Below are positions 53,668 through 62,498 of a stretch of DNA of 64,000 nt, piece after piece (position 1 is the first letter of the stretch; each line of letters opens with the position of its first letter). The notes below the pieces were generated by a model. That model made no database searches. It was given only the letters and a program-made list of their open reading frames with translations, and was not told where the DNA came from. Origin of the DNA: Pseudomonadales bacterium (lineage in GTDB: Bacteria > Pseudomonadota > Gammaproteobacteria > Pseudomonadales > Pseudohongiellaceae); NCBI GenBank assembly GCA_012103535.1, contig WLWQ01000003.1, forward strand, positions 186,001 through 250,000, in the 5' to 3' direction. The position numbers and the translations under genes are program-made.

Positions 53668-56600
53668 ATGTCGACTGATAACACTGCTGCGCCGAGCAAT
53701 CTTGTTTCTATTATATGCCGCACTATTGGGCGCGAAGAACTTACTCAAGCTCTAGATTCGATTGCTAGTCAAACCTATTCGAACATAGAGGTTGTGTTAG
53801 TAAATTCTGCACGGCAGGATTTAAGTCAATTCGACATTAGTCAAATCAACGCTATTGTTATCAATCCAGAACAGAAACTATCTCGCACGCAAGCTGCCAA
53901 TGCTGGCCTTGAAGCCGCAAACGGCACCTATTTGATGTTTCTAGATGACGATGACTGGATTGCTGAGAGTCATGTGGAATTCCTGGTAGCAGCTTTAGAA
54001 AGCAATCAAGATTGTAAGGCCGCCTATTCCAGTACTGTCAAAACCCACGCCGACGGATCACCGACAGATTATGTCTTCGACCGTGATTACGATCCCTTGT
54101 TACTCATGCGCGATAACTATATTCCAATTCATGCAGTGCTATTTGATGAAGAAGTCATAGCACTGGGTTGTCGATTCGATGAAACTTTTGATATTTACGA
54201 AGATTGGGACTTTTGGTTGCAGCTTGCTCAGCACACCACGTTCGATCATGTAAATAAACAGACCGCGTTCTACCGTGCCGAAGGGAACTCCGATACCGCT
54301 ACCGAAGATGACACACTAAGATTTCAATCCGATCACTTATTGGGTAAAGCGCGGGCGGCCATTTTTGACAAGTGGAAAGAACAGTGGGATGGGGATTTGA
54401 TCAATCAGATGCTGGGTAATGCCATGCGATTCGATCTGTCCGCAAAAGTTGAGGAGCTCACCAATAGACTCGCTGAAGAATTTCGAAAAAGTAGTGCCCA
54501 TATTGATAAATTGAATAAAGCATTGCGGGAAAGAGATTCCGCTATTCAAGACCGGAATGAAAAACTCCATCAGTTTCAATTGAAACTTAATGCCATCGAA
54601 AATGACTTAAGACACAAAACCAACATTGAAAAGCATCTAAAGTTTCACGTTCAACAATTGGAATCCGAACTCAATCGAATTCTTAGCTCACCCAGCTGGC
54701 GCGTCATGGGACCTGCAAGGCGGATTGGACGACTATTCAGCGGAACAGAATACACAGTTGAATTTCAGGAACAGCCCATTGAGGAAGCTGAAGAACAGGC
54801 GGACGCTAAGGCTGTACAGCCAAATGAGTCGGCTGATTATTCCGACAAGGCTGAATACGATAAGGATGCCAAGCAGGCATTAGAATCTTTTCTAGAAAGC
54901 GAAGATCGACTCCAGTTTTGTGTAGAAGAGTCACCGCTGATCTCTATCATCTTAGTTTTCTATAACCAGGCGCATCTTAGTCTGCTTTGTCTGCAATCAT
55001 TGTTAGAGCACGGCGACACAGCGTTTGAGTTAATCGTAATCGACAATGCCTCGAGCGACTCGAGTAATGCACTACTGGACAAAATGGATAACGCCAACAT
55101 TGTTCGAAACACGGATAACCTTGGTTTCGTCAAAGCCGTAAACCAAGGCGCCGAGCTTGCCAGGGGAGAATACTTGCTCCTACTAAATAACGACGCAGTC
55201 ATTCATGAACGAACCTTGTCTGCGGCGCTGAGTTCAATTCGCGACGATGCCAGTGTCGGCGCTGTGGGCGGAAAGATTGTGCTAACCGATGGCTCACTGC
55301 AGGAAGCCGGCAGCATTATTTGGCGAGATGGATCTTGTCTTGGTTATGGCCGCGGCGGCGATCCCGATGCCGGAGCCTATCAGTTTGAGCGGGATGTGGA
55401 CTATTGTTCCGGAGCCTTTCTTCTATTCAGACAAAGCGACTTTAAAGAATTAGGCGGATTCGATCTGGATTACGCACCGGCCTACTACGAGGAATCTGAT
55501 TTTTGTATTCGTTTGCAAAAGAAAGGCTTGCGCGTTGTATACAATCCCAAGGCGATTATTACTCATTATGAATTCGCCAGTTCGGGCGGTATTAGTGGTG
55601 CTGTCGCATTACAAAAAGAACACCAGACTCTTCTCTGTGAAAAACATGGCGATTGGTTAGAGAAGCAACGAGTAAGCGATCCAACTGAGATAATTCTAGC
55701 CCGTAGTGCAAATCGAAACCCTAACGTATTAGTTATCGATGATCGCGTGCCTCATCCCAGTCTGGGATCAGGCTATCCTCGCGCTGCACATTTACTCAAT
55801 AGTCTGGAAGCGATGGATTTAAATATCACTTTTTATCCATTACAGTTTCCTGTAGATGACTGGTTAGAAACCTATAGAACACTTGCCAGCGGTATTGAAG
55901 TAATCCTGGATAGTGGCCGCATGGGACTGCAAGCTTTCTTAGAATCTAGAAAAGATTTCTTCCAATACATTATTGTGAGTCGTGTGCATAACATGGCTTT
56001 CTTTAAGGAACTAATGGAAGCAGCTCCTGGCTTGACTGAAGGCGTGAAGCTCATCTATGACGCTGAAGCACTCACTGCACCGCGAGAGATAATGCAAAAG
56101 AAGCTAAATCAGCAATTGATTTCCGAGCAGGAGATTTCCGAGCTATATAGCAAAGAGATGGAACAAGCTAATGCTGCAGATTTGGTGATCGCAGTTTCTA
56201 ATAAGGAGTCAGAAACTTATAAAGAACATGGGATTGAGACTGTCAGTGTATTGGGTCACACACTTCAAGCTACTCCTGGAAAAAAAGAATTTTCTGCCAG
56301 AGAGGGAATATTGTTTGTTGGCGCGCTAAGAGACGAAGGCTCGCCAAATGTTGATTCCATGCTGTGGTTTACCGTTAATGTGTTACCACTAATCGAAGCA
56401 GCGATACCTGAGATTAAATTGCATGTAGTAGGTGACAAAAGTGCGCAATCATTGGCTAGTATCGAAAAATCCAACGTGTCTTTTCTTGGTCGCGTAGACA
56501 AGCTCGATGATGTTTATAACAACTGCAAACTGTTCATTGCTCCAACCCGATTTGCCGCTGGCATCCCCCATAAAGTTCACGAAGCGGCTGCTATGGGTCT

Positions 56601-56820
56601 ACCCTCTGTTACAACACCCTTACTTGCAGAACAGCTCGGCTGGCAACATGAGAAAGAGTTACTGATTGGAGCCGATCCGAAAGGGTTTGCTGATCAGTGT
56701 GTGCGACTTTATCAGGATGAAGGACTTTGGCAATCTGTAAGATCTGCTGCACTCGAAGCTGCTGATAGCGACTGCTCTGACGCGCAATTCCAGGAAAATC
56801 TTAAATCACTTTTCGATTAG
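53668..56820 (+). CDS. Three-domain glycosyltransferase (GT2-GT2-GT4-like)
   Basis: A 1050-residue cytoplasmic protein for surface glycan synthesis. Domain 1 (~10-260) is a GT-A family-2 transferase (VSIICRTIGREELTQALDSI, nucleotide/metal site FLDDDDW at ~92). A coiled coil (~270-345) and an acidic linker (~365-415) follow. Domain 2 (~420-660) is a second GT2 (SIILVFYNQAHLSLLCLQSL, LLLLNNDAV at ~505, CSGAFLLFRQ, YYEESDFCIRLQKKG). Domain 3 (~690-1050) is a GT-B/GT4-like transferase ending in LFVGALRDEGSPNVDS (~880), NVSFLGRVDKLDDVYNNCKL and APTRFAAGIPHKVHEAAAMG. Such fusions build repeat units of O-antigen or capsule. Sugar specificities are unknown. It takes the usual place of xerC. Confidence 0.88.
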   Translation: MSTDNTAAPSNLVSIICRTIGREELTQALDSIASQTYSNIEVVLVNSARQDLSQFDISQINAIVINPEQKLSRTQAANAGLEAANGTYLMFLDDDDWIAESHVEFLVAALESNQDCKAAYSSTVKTHADGSPTDYVFDRDYDPLLLMRDNYIPIHAVLFDEEVIALGCRFDETFDIYEDWDFWLQLAQHTTFDHVNKQTAFYRAEGNSDTATEDDTLRFQSDHLLGKARAAIFDKWKEQWDGDLINQMLGNAMRFDLSAKVEELTNRLAEEFRKSSAHIDKLNKALRERDSAIQDRNEKLHQFQLKLNAIENDLRHKTNIEKHLKFHVQQLESELNRILSSPSWRVMGPARRIGRLFSGTEYTVEFQEQPIEEAEEQADAKAVQPNESADYSDKAEYDKDAKQALESFLESEDRLQFCVEESPLISIILVFYNQAHLSLLCLQSLLEHGDTAFELIVIDNASSDSSNALLDKMDNANIVRNTDNLGFVKAVNQGAELARGEYLLLLNNDAVIHERTLSAALSSIRDDASVGAVGGKIVLTDGSLQEAGSIIWRDGSCLGYGRGGDPDAGAYQFERDVDYCSGAFLLFRQSDFKELGGFDLDYAPAYYEESDFCIRLQKKGLRVVYNPKAIITHYEFASSGGISGAVALQKEHQTLLCEKHGDWLEKQRVSDPTEIILARSANRNPNVLVIDDRVPHPSLGSGYPRAAHLLNSLEAMDLNITFYPLQFPVDDWLETYRTLASGIEVILDSGRMGLQAFLESRKDFFQYIIVSRVHNMAFFKELMEAAPGLTEGVKLIYDAEALTAPREIMQKKLNQQLISEQEISELYSKEMEQANAADLVIAVSNKESETYKEHGIETVSVLGHTLQATPGKKEFSAREGILFVGALRDEGSPNVDSMLWFTVNVLPLIEAAIPEIKLHVVGDKSAQSLASIEKSNVSFLGRVDKLDDVYNNCKLFIAPTRFAAGIPHKVHEAAAMGLPSVTTPLLAEQLGWQHEKELLIGADPKGFADQCVRLYQDEGLWQSVRSAALEAADSDCSDAQFQENLKSLFD

Positions 56821-57764
56821 AATCGCCGCGCTATGCGATAGAAGAGGCGTTGGATGATTCCCACGCGGGCCGCCATGCAGGCCGAAATTCGCAATCCTAG
56901 ATTTTCTTTTAAACTTAATTGTGCACCAAAACGCTGTCTAAACTCAGACGCCTGCAGAGCGACTTCTATCAGATGTTCATTGGGCTTTCTGCTAAACACC
57001 TTGCGCCAGAAAGAGCGGGATGCCGGCTTCGGTTTAACAAATTCCTTGGCGCCAATAGTATTACTGCCGTGCTGACGATAGTGCACTGAAGGTGCGTCTA
57101 GAAATATGACTTTGCCAAACGCTGCCGCAACCAGAGCCAACCACCAGTCGTGCATGATAGCCTGCCCGGAAACTGGAACTGCTTTGCGAGCGAGAGGTTC
57201 ATTGATTAGCGTCGTGCAGCCTGTTACCAGATTGCTTATCACCATATTTGAAAAACGATTTCTTTCTATCTCCAGGCCCTGATAGCGCACGAGCGATTCC
57301 GCGATAGCCTGGTTTTCTTCCGAAACAACCTGCAGATCAGTATGGACAAGTACCGGCACACCGTCGCTCTCGTCCTCACTTCCTTCTGCTTCAACAGCGA
57401 GTATTGCCTTTACCTGCTTTTCAATTTTGTCGCTATACCACACATCATCCTGATCGCAGAACATCATGTAGGCTGCATCCAGTTGCAGTAACGGTTTGTT
57501 TGCCAATACGTATTCAATAAGAAAAGAAAATGATCCGCTAGCACCCAAATTTTGATTGTCATTTGCAACGACATGAATTTTGTCTGGATGGCTGTCGGCG
57601 TAATGTGAGACTAGTTCCGGTGTTGGATCTGAAGAACAATCGTCTCGAATCACAATTACAGTATTTAAATAGGTCTGGTTTAAAAGTGAATCCAGTTGCT
57701 CTTGCAAAAACTTAGCGCCATTGTAAGTGGATAGGAGTATGGCTATTTTAGGATCAGCACTCAT
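56817..57764 (-). CDS. Family 2 glycosyltransferase (rhamnosyltransferase-like)
   Basis: A 315-residue GT-A glycosyltransferase. The fold starts IAILLSTYNGAKFLQEQLDSLLNQ; the nucleotide/metal site is MMFCDQDDVW (~residue 100); MHDWWLALVAAAFG and VHYRQHGSNTIG are typical of the O-antigen/rhamnosyl class. The C-terminal part is basic (SRSFWRKVFSRKP), which may hold it at the membrane surface. Acceptor and sugar are unknown. The stop overlaps that of the large glycosyltransferase; upstream on the same strand lies the next GT2 gene in the same direction, 31 bp away. Confidence 0.88.
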   Translation of the reverse strand: MSADPKIAILLSTYNGAKFLQEQLDSLLNQTYLNTVIVIRDDCSSDPTPELVSHYADSHPDKIHVVANDNQNLGASGSFSFLIEYVLANKPLLQLDAAYMMFCDQDDVWYSDKIEKQVKAILAVEAEGSEDESDGVPVLVHTDLQVVSEENQAIAESLVRYQGLEIERNRFSNMVISNLVTGCTTLINEPLARKAVPVSGQAIMHDWWLALVAAAFGKVIFLDAPSVHYRQHGSNTIGAKEFVKPKPASRSFWRKVFSRKPNEHLIEVALQASEFRQRFGAQLSLKENLGLRISACMAARVGIIQRLFYRIARRF

Positions 57765-57795
57765 GGTTCAGTTTGTAATGCTCTTTGGTCTCAAC

Positions 57796-58704
57796 CTAAC
57801 CCAGGGATTTTGCATCTCGAATTCCGGAGCGAATATTTTCCCAATACTCTTTCCGATCTTGAGAAGAAATAAGCAGCCAACTGGCCTTGATCGAAAAACG
57901 AATCATGTCTCTCAATTTCCAACCGATTGGCGAATAACCGACGCTATAAAGGTGGGTTCTGTTTCTGGATGAGTAATAGGTCCGTGCCGGATTATGTTGT
58001 GCCATTATTCCTGCTCTAACCAGAGGGCTTATGCTCCGTTCTCCAATGGCATGATAGAGCACCGCATCGTCGGTACCGATTAGATCGTAGCCTTTAGATT
58101 TCGCTCGAAAGCACCATTCCAGATCCACGTTGTCGATGAAATAGCTCTCCTTCATTCTTCCAATTTCTTCGATGTGTTTAAGAACTAGTAAGGTTCCAGA
58201 AGTAATTAGAAAGTCTGCAATGAAATGAGAAGCAGAATCAGCAAACAATCGGTCGGATCTAAGCATTAAGCGGTTAAACAATTTGAATGGTGTTTGTCGC
58301 ATGGACTGGGGATTGATGATTCGCGGACCTACCGCAGCAATTCCTTTTTTACTGTGTTTATTAGCATCGCCATAGGCGCTAATCATTCGACTAACGAAGA
58401 GATCGCAGAGGCTGCTATCCTGATCGAACAAAAACACAAAATCGCACTGATTGTCGACCGCCCAATTAATGCCAATGTTTAGCGCTTTTGCCAGACCCTC
58501 GTTTTCGGTTAAGCGAATTAGATCCTGACAGCGATCATATACGGTAATTGATTCCGCAAGCTTATCAAGTTCTGGAGAACCATTGTCGATTACAATAAAG
58601 TCAGTTTCTTTGTTAAGTTGGCCGAGTAACTTTAACAGAGCAGTTATGTCCGGCTTGTAGGTAACGACAAGCGCGCAGCATTTTTCTGTTACATCATTGC
58701 TCAT
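57796..58704 (-). CDS. Family 2 glycosyltransferase (RfbN/rhamnosyltransferase type)
   Basis: About 302 residues. The start of the fold is CALVVTYKPDITALLKLLGQLNK, with IVIDNGS, LTENEGLAKALNIGINWA and the DxD-like VFLFDQDSSL. LITSGTLLVLKHIEEIGRM, DLEWCFRAKSKGYDLIGTDD and a C-terminal YYSSRNRTHL are typical of dTDP-rhamnosyl transferases. I prefer ATG 58704 (MSNDVTEKC), which leaves 22 bp to the upstream gene's end; an in-frame start at 58755 would overlap that gene. The donor sugar cannot be confirmed. Confidence 0.86.
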   Translation of the reverse strand: MSNDVTEKCCALVVTYKPDITALLKLLGQLNKETDFIVIDNGSPELDKLAESITVYDRCQDLIRLTENEGLAKALNIGINWAVDNQCDFVFLFDQDSSLCDLFVSRMISAYGDANKHSKKGIAAVGPRIINPQSMRQTPFKLFNRLMLRSDRLFADSASHFIADFLITSGTLLVLKHIEEIGRMKESYFIDNVDLEWCFRAKSKGYDLIGTDDAVLYHAIGERSISPLVRAGIMAQHNPARTYYSSRNRTHLYSVGYSPIGWKLRDMIRFSIKASWLLISSQDRKEYWENIRSGIRDAKSLG

Positions 58705-58726
58705 TTTATCAATAACTATTTCTTTT

Positions 58727-59284
58727 TTAGGAAGATTGAAGACGCCAATTGTCACCTGGAACTTCTGCAGTAGTAGAAATCGCCTCAGGTTTGTTCTTTG
58801 CTAAATAAATAAAGTAGATTATGGAAAGGATTCCGAAACTTAATCCTACCACTACGCCTGCGTCTAATATGCCACGCCAAGGTTGCGGCATTAATCGCAC
58901 AAGAATAATAAAGCAGACAATCATCAAGGTAAGTCCAATCGACAACAATTGCCTTCTCTTGGTTGCATAAATAAATCCCATGCAAAAAATTGGTGCCAGC
59001 GCGACATGAGCCAATCTAGGATTTTCTTGTAAATAGAAAGCGCGGAGCACTACCCTCGGCGCGAAGCCCAGGTGAAATCCCTTGTATCCTTCTGCGTATG
59101 CCATATAGACAATGCTAATGAGTAACGCCGCCCAATGAAAAATACTCATTGGGAAATTTTCGAGCGCAAGAGCCATGGGTGTTAGGCGATAAATTGCGAA
59201 AAGCAAAATAAAGAGAACGCCACCGATACCCCAGGTAAAACCAATTGTCCTCACTGTTTCGCTACACCCTAATTGAAAGGGCAT
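58727..59284 (-). CDS. Unknown polytopic membrane protein
   Basis: A 185-residue protein with five likely membrane segments: FTWGIGGVLFILLFAIYRLT, SIFHWAALLISIVYMAYA, AHVALAPIFCMGFIYA, LLSIGLTLMIVCFIILVRL and AGVVVGLSFGILSIIYFIYL. I do not recognise a family. It begins the minus-strand group ending in the two GT2 genes, 22 bp from the next gene, which suggests a role in glycan synthesis or transport, but that is context only. No Shine-Dalgarno is visible before ATG 59284. Confidence 0.72.
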   Translation of the reverse strand: MPFQLGCSETVRTIGFTWGIGGVLFILLFAIYRLTPMALALENFPMSIFHWAALLISIVYMAYAEGYKGFHLGFAPRVVLRAFYLQENPRLAHVALAPIFCMGFIYATKRRQLLSIGLTLMIVCFIILVRLMPQPWRGILDAGVVVGLSFGILSIIYFIYLAKNKPEAISTTAEVPGDNWRLQSS

Positions 59285-59440
59285 ATTATAAACGGTTTAA
59301 GGACCTAGCGAAAAACATGTTTAAGATCGGATGCTTACGATTGCCAGAATCGCTTCTCCAGCTAAAGTGAGATATGATCTCGCCCCTGACTTCTAGCGGA
59401 AAAAGCCACAAGATTTAACTCGAATCTGTAGGAAAAGGGA

Positions 59441-60394
59441 ATGAGCATAAAACTTGGAGTTGTGATGGATCCTATTGAATCCATCATAGTTAAGAAAGAC
59501 ACAACTTTAGCTATGCTACTGGCCGCGCAAAAGCGTGGCTGGGTAATTCACTATATGCTGCAGTCCGACCTCTATATGGATCAAGGCTCTCCTAGAGCAA
59601 CCATGCAAACGCTTTCAGTTATGGATGATGAGAGTAACTGGTTTGAGTTGGGTAGCCATACAGATAAAGCGCTAGCGGAACTTGATGTCATTCTTATGCG
59701 CAAAGATCCTCCCTTTAATCTAGACTACATTTATTCCACTTATTTGTTAGAGCAGGCGCAGCGAGAAGGAACGTTGATTGTTAACGATCCCCAGAGTCTA
59801 CGAGACTGCAATGAGAAACTTTTTGCTACTCAATTTCCGCAATGCTGCCCTCCTGTTCTCGTGTCCACTGCTGAAAAGAAATTAAAGGCATTCCACAAAG
59901 AGCACGAAGACGTTATATACAAGCCGTTAGATGGTATGGGAGGCACCTCCATATTCAGGGCAAAAAAGGATGACTCCAATTTGAGTGTCATCATTGAAAC
60001 CTTAACGGACGGCGGGCAACGTCAAATAATGGCTCAAAAGTACATTCCGGAAATTTCAGATGGTGACAAACGCATTTTGATGATTGATGGAAAACCGGTG
60101 GATTACTGCCTCGCTCGCGTTCCTGCAATCGGTGAATCCAGAGGAAACCTTGCCGCTGGCGGCAGTGGTATAGCCCAGGAGCTTACAGATCGTGATCGCT
60201 GGATTTGTGACGAAGTTAGCCCTGTTGTGAAAGAAAGAGGATTATTATTCGTCGGACTAGACGTAATTAGTGATTATCTAACGGAGATAAACGTAACCAG
60301 TCCGACTTGCGTGAGAGAAATCGATAAGGCGCAAAGCTTGGATATCGCTGGCGATCTTATGGATTGTATTCAGCAAAAACTCGAAGCGGCATAG
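59441..60394 (+). CDS. gshB: Glutathione synthetase
   Basis: ATP-grasp enzyme that adds glycine to gamma-glutamylcysteine, completing the pathway begun by GshA (22434). The 317 residues carry LGVVMDPIESIIVKKDTTLA, LMRKDPPFNLDYIYSTYLLE, YKPLDGMGGTSIFRAK, QKYIPEISDGDKRILMIDG and the metal/ATP site FVGLDVISDYLTEINVTSPT. It starts with ATG after AAAGGGA. It is followed by tonB-algH-ruvX, the Pseudomonas order. Confidence 0.96.
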   Translation: MSIKLGVVMDPIESIIVKKDTTLAMLLAAQKRGWVIHYMLQSDLYMDQGSPRATMQTLSVMDDESNWFELGSHTDKALAELDVILMRKDPPFNLDYIYSTYLLEQAQREGTLIVNDPQSLRDCNEKLFATQFPQCCPPVLVSTAEKKLKAFHKEHEDVIYKPLDGMGGTSIFRAKKDDSNLSVIIETLTDGGQRQIMAQKYIPEISDGDKRILMIDGKPVDYCLARVPAIGESRGNLAAGGSGIAQELTDRDRWICDEVSPVVKERGLLFVGLDVISDYLTEINVTSPTCVREIDKAQSLDIAGDLMDCIQQKLEAA

Positions 60395-60445
60395 CTTAAT
60401 GGTTGCTTCTCTCTCAAACTAACTGAGGCAGCGCTAGAAAGAACA

Positions 60446-61321
60446 ATGGCCCCAACTGATGACGAGCTTTCGAAAGAACGATTCGGTTTTACCGTCTTTC
60501 TTTCTGCTTGTGTCCACGCCATCGTAATTCTCGGTGTGGGCTTTACTTATTTCGAAGAACTAAATAGTGAGCCGGCGTTGGAAATTACAATGGCTCAATA
60601 CCGTAGCGAACTTGAACCTGACCAAGCTGACTTTCTTGCCCAGGAAAATCAAATCGGTAGTGGAATCCTGGAAGAAGCAGCAGCACCTAGTACGCCCTTC
60701 GAATCCGATTTCAATGACGATGTTATTCAGGAAGTCGTTCCTGTTCCTTCTTCTCCAGAAATAGTTAACGAAGTAATTCAGCAAGACCTTGCCGTAGTCT
60801 CATCTTTTGATAATGATGATCAAGCACGGCAACTTCTGGAAGAGATTGAGCAGGAAGAAGAACAGCAATTGACGGAAGAAACTGCACCAGACGATTTAAG
60901 TCTGGCAATTGCTAGCTTGCAAGCACAGCTCGATCTCCAAAGGCAGGAGTATGCCAAGCGTCCTCGTCGTTATACCATTTCTTCAGCTTCAACTAAAAAG
61001 AGCCATGACGCACTTTATTTAGATAAGTGGCGTCGTCGCATCGAAGCAGTTGGAAACATAAACTACCCTGATGCAGCTCGCCGGGAGCAAATATATGGCA
61101 GCCTTAGAATGCTGGTTGCTTTACTTCCAGATGGCCAAGTAGAGGAGATTCGAATCTTACAATCTTCCGGTCAAAGTATTCTTGATAATGCTGCCGTGGA
61201 AATTGTTCACCTTGCCGCACCATTCGATCCTTTTCCTGAGGCAATGCGGGCCGAAGCTGATATACTCGAGATCATTCGAACCTGGCGTTTTCACGAAGGA
61301 AACGCACTAACCAGTTTCTGA
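60446..61321 (+). CDS. tonB: TonB-family energy transducer (TonB3-like)
   Basis: A 291-residue TonB-type protein: short cytoplasmic start, membrane anchor (~14-34: FTVFLSACVHAIVILGVGFTYF, with the Ser/His hallmark of TonB), a long periplasmic region rich in Glu, Asp and Gln instead of the usual Pro-Glu/Pro-Lys repeats, and the C-terminal TonB domain (~205-291: NINYPDAARREQIYGSLRML, VRILQSSG-like IRILQSSGQSILDNAAVEIV, RTWRF). By position it corresponds to Pseudomonas tonB3 beside gshB, linked there to twitching motility. No ExbB/ExbD is encoded nearby. Confidence 0.88.
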   Translation: MAPTDDELSKERFGFTVFLSACVHAIVILGVGFTYFEELNSEPALEITMAQYRSELEPDQADFLAQENQIGSGILEEAAAPSTPFESDFNDDVIQEVVPVPSSPEIVNEVIQQDLAVVSSFDNDDQARQLLEEIEQEEEQQLTEETAPDDLSLAIASLQAQLDLQRQEYAKRPRRYTISSASTKKSHDALYLDKWRRRIEAVGNINYPDAARREQIYGSLRMLVALLPDGQVEEIRILQSSGQSILDNAAVEIVHLAAPFDPFPEAMRAEADILEIIRTWRFHEGNALTSF

Positions 61322-61340
61322 TCACCACTCGGTTTCGTCA

Positions 61341-61919
61341 ATGTCTGAAAGTTCGATCGGCAACAGCCTGGAAAATCAGTTCCTCATCGCGATGCCTCAA
61401 TTGATGGATTCCTATTTCGCGAATACCGTAACCTATCTGTGGAAACACAATGAAGAAGGCGCCTTAGGTATTGTTATTAATAAACCGCTACAAGCCTGTG
61501 TTTCAGATATCTTCGACGAACTGGATATTGTCTGTGACATCGATGAAGGCCGATTTCACATGGAACACGTGCTGGCCGGTGGTCCGGTAGAACGGGACAA
61601 GGGCTTTATCATTCATGATGCTGAAAGTCGCTGGGAGTCTTCTATTTCGGTCTCATCTGAAATAACCATCTGCACTTCCAAAACTATATTGCAGGACATA
61701 GCTACGGGAAGTGGGCCGGAAAATTATTTGGTTGCATTAGGTTGTGCTGGATGGGATGCCGGCCAGTTAGAACAAGAAATCAGTGAAAATGCCTGGTTAA
61801 CTACACCGGCAAATTCTGATCTTATTTTTTCTAAAGATTATGCCTCCAAAGTACACGATGCAGCGGCTTTACTTGGAATAGACATGCAGCAGATTTCACC
61901 GGAAGCTGGCCATTCTTAA
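61341..61919 (+). CDS. algH: YqgE/AlgH family protein
   Basis: A 192-residue cytoplasmic protein of the YqgE/AlgH (DUF179) family. Its segments are NSLENQFLIAMPQLMDSYFANTVTYL, EGALGIVINKPLQ, VLAGGPVERDKGFIIHD and YLVALGCAGWDAGQLEQEI. The family is widely conserved beside ruvX/yqgF; P. aeruginosa AlgH was described as an alginate regulator, but the biochemical function is unsettled. It is 19 bp after tonB and 21 bp before ruvX. Confidence 0.93.
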   Translation: MSESSIGNSLENQFLIAMPQLMDSYFANTVTYLWKHNEEGALGIVINKPLQACVSDIFDELDIVCDIDEGRFHMEHVLAGGPVERDKGFIIHDAESRWESSISVSSEITICTSKTILQDIATGSGPENYLVALGCAGWDAGQLEQEISENAWLTTPANSDLIFSKDYASKVHDAAALLGIDMQQISPEAGHS

Positions 61920-61940
61920 TTAGATCTTGAAAACGATGCA

Positions 61941-62399
61941 ATGACTATTGACGCATTTCCTGGTGACTGTTCCACACCTGTCGCTGCCCTTTCCTTCGAT
62001 TATGGTACGCAAAGAATTGGTGTTGCTTTTGGGCAAAGCATTTCAGCGACGGCGAAAGCCGTAGCAGTGCTAAAAGCAATTGATGGAATACCAGATTGGG
62101 ATCAAATAGAAAAACTCATCGAAGAATGGAAGCCTGACTGCTGCGTTGTGGGTCTTCCTTACAATATGGATGGTAGCGAAAGCGATCTTATGGCCCGCGC
62201 AATAAAATTCGCTAATCGGATTAATGGACGTTTCAATTTAGTTTGCTACGGCATGGATGAGAGACTTTCTTCGCGTGCAGCGATCGAACAAATCATGGAG
62301 GAAGAAAAGACTAACAAAAAGCAAACTGCCATCGACGATATCGCTGCGCAAATTATTCTGGAAAATTGGTTTAATGAATATAATTCACAAACTTCTTAG
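61941..62399 (+). CDS. ruvX: RuvX/YqgF, putative pre-16S rRNA nuclease
   Basis: RNase H-like nuclease (YqgF, also called RuvX) implicated in 16S rRNA 5'-end maturation and earlier proposed as a Holliday junction resolvase. The acidic active-site pieces are ALSFDYGTQRIGVAFG, VVGLPYNMDGSES, MDERLSSRAA and AIDDIAAQIIL. Length 152 residues, slightly longer than the E. coli protein at the N-terminus (MTIDAFPGDCSTP). In Pseudomonas pyrR, pyrB and pyrC follow; here pilT is next, on the other strand. Confidence 0.94.
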   Translation: MTIDAFPGDCSTPVAALSFDYGTQRIGVAFGQSISATAKAVAVLKAIDGIPDWDQIEKLIEEWKPDCCVVGLPYNMDGSESDLMARAIKFANRINGRFNLVCYGMDERLSSRAAIEQIMEEEKTNKKQTAIDDIAAQIILENWFNEYNSQTS

Positions 62400-62498
62400 C
62401 TATAGAAAAGAAGTCTTAAGTAGCAGTTCGTGAATAAGTAAGGAAAGGTGTGCTAGAGCAAGGACTCAACAATCGCTGAGCCCTCAAAAAAATTTTAA

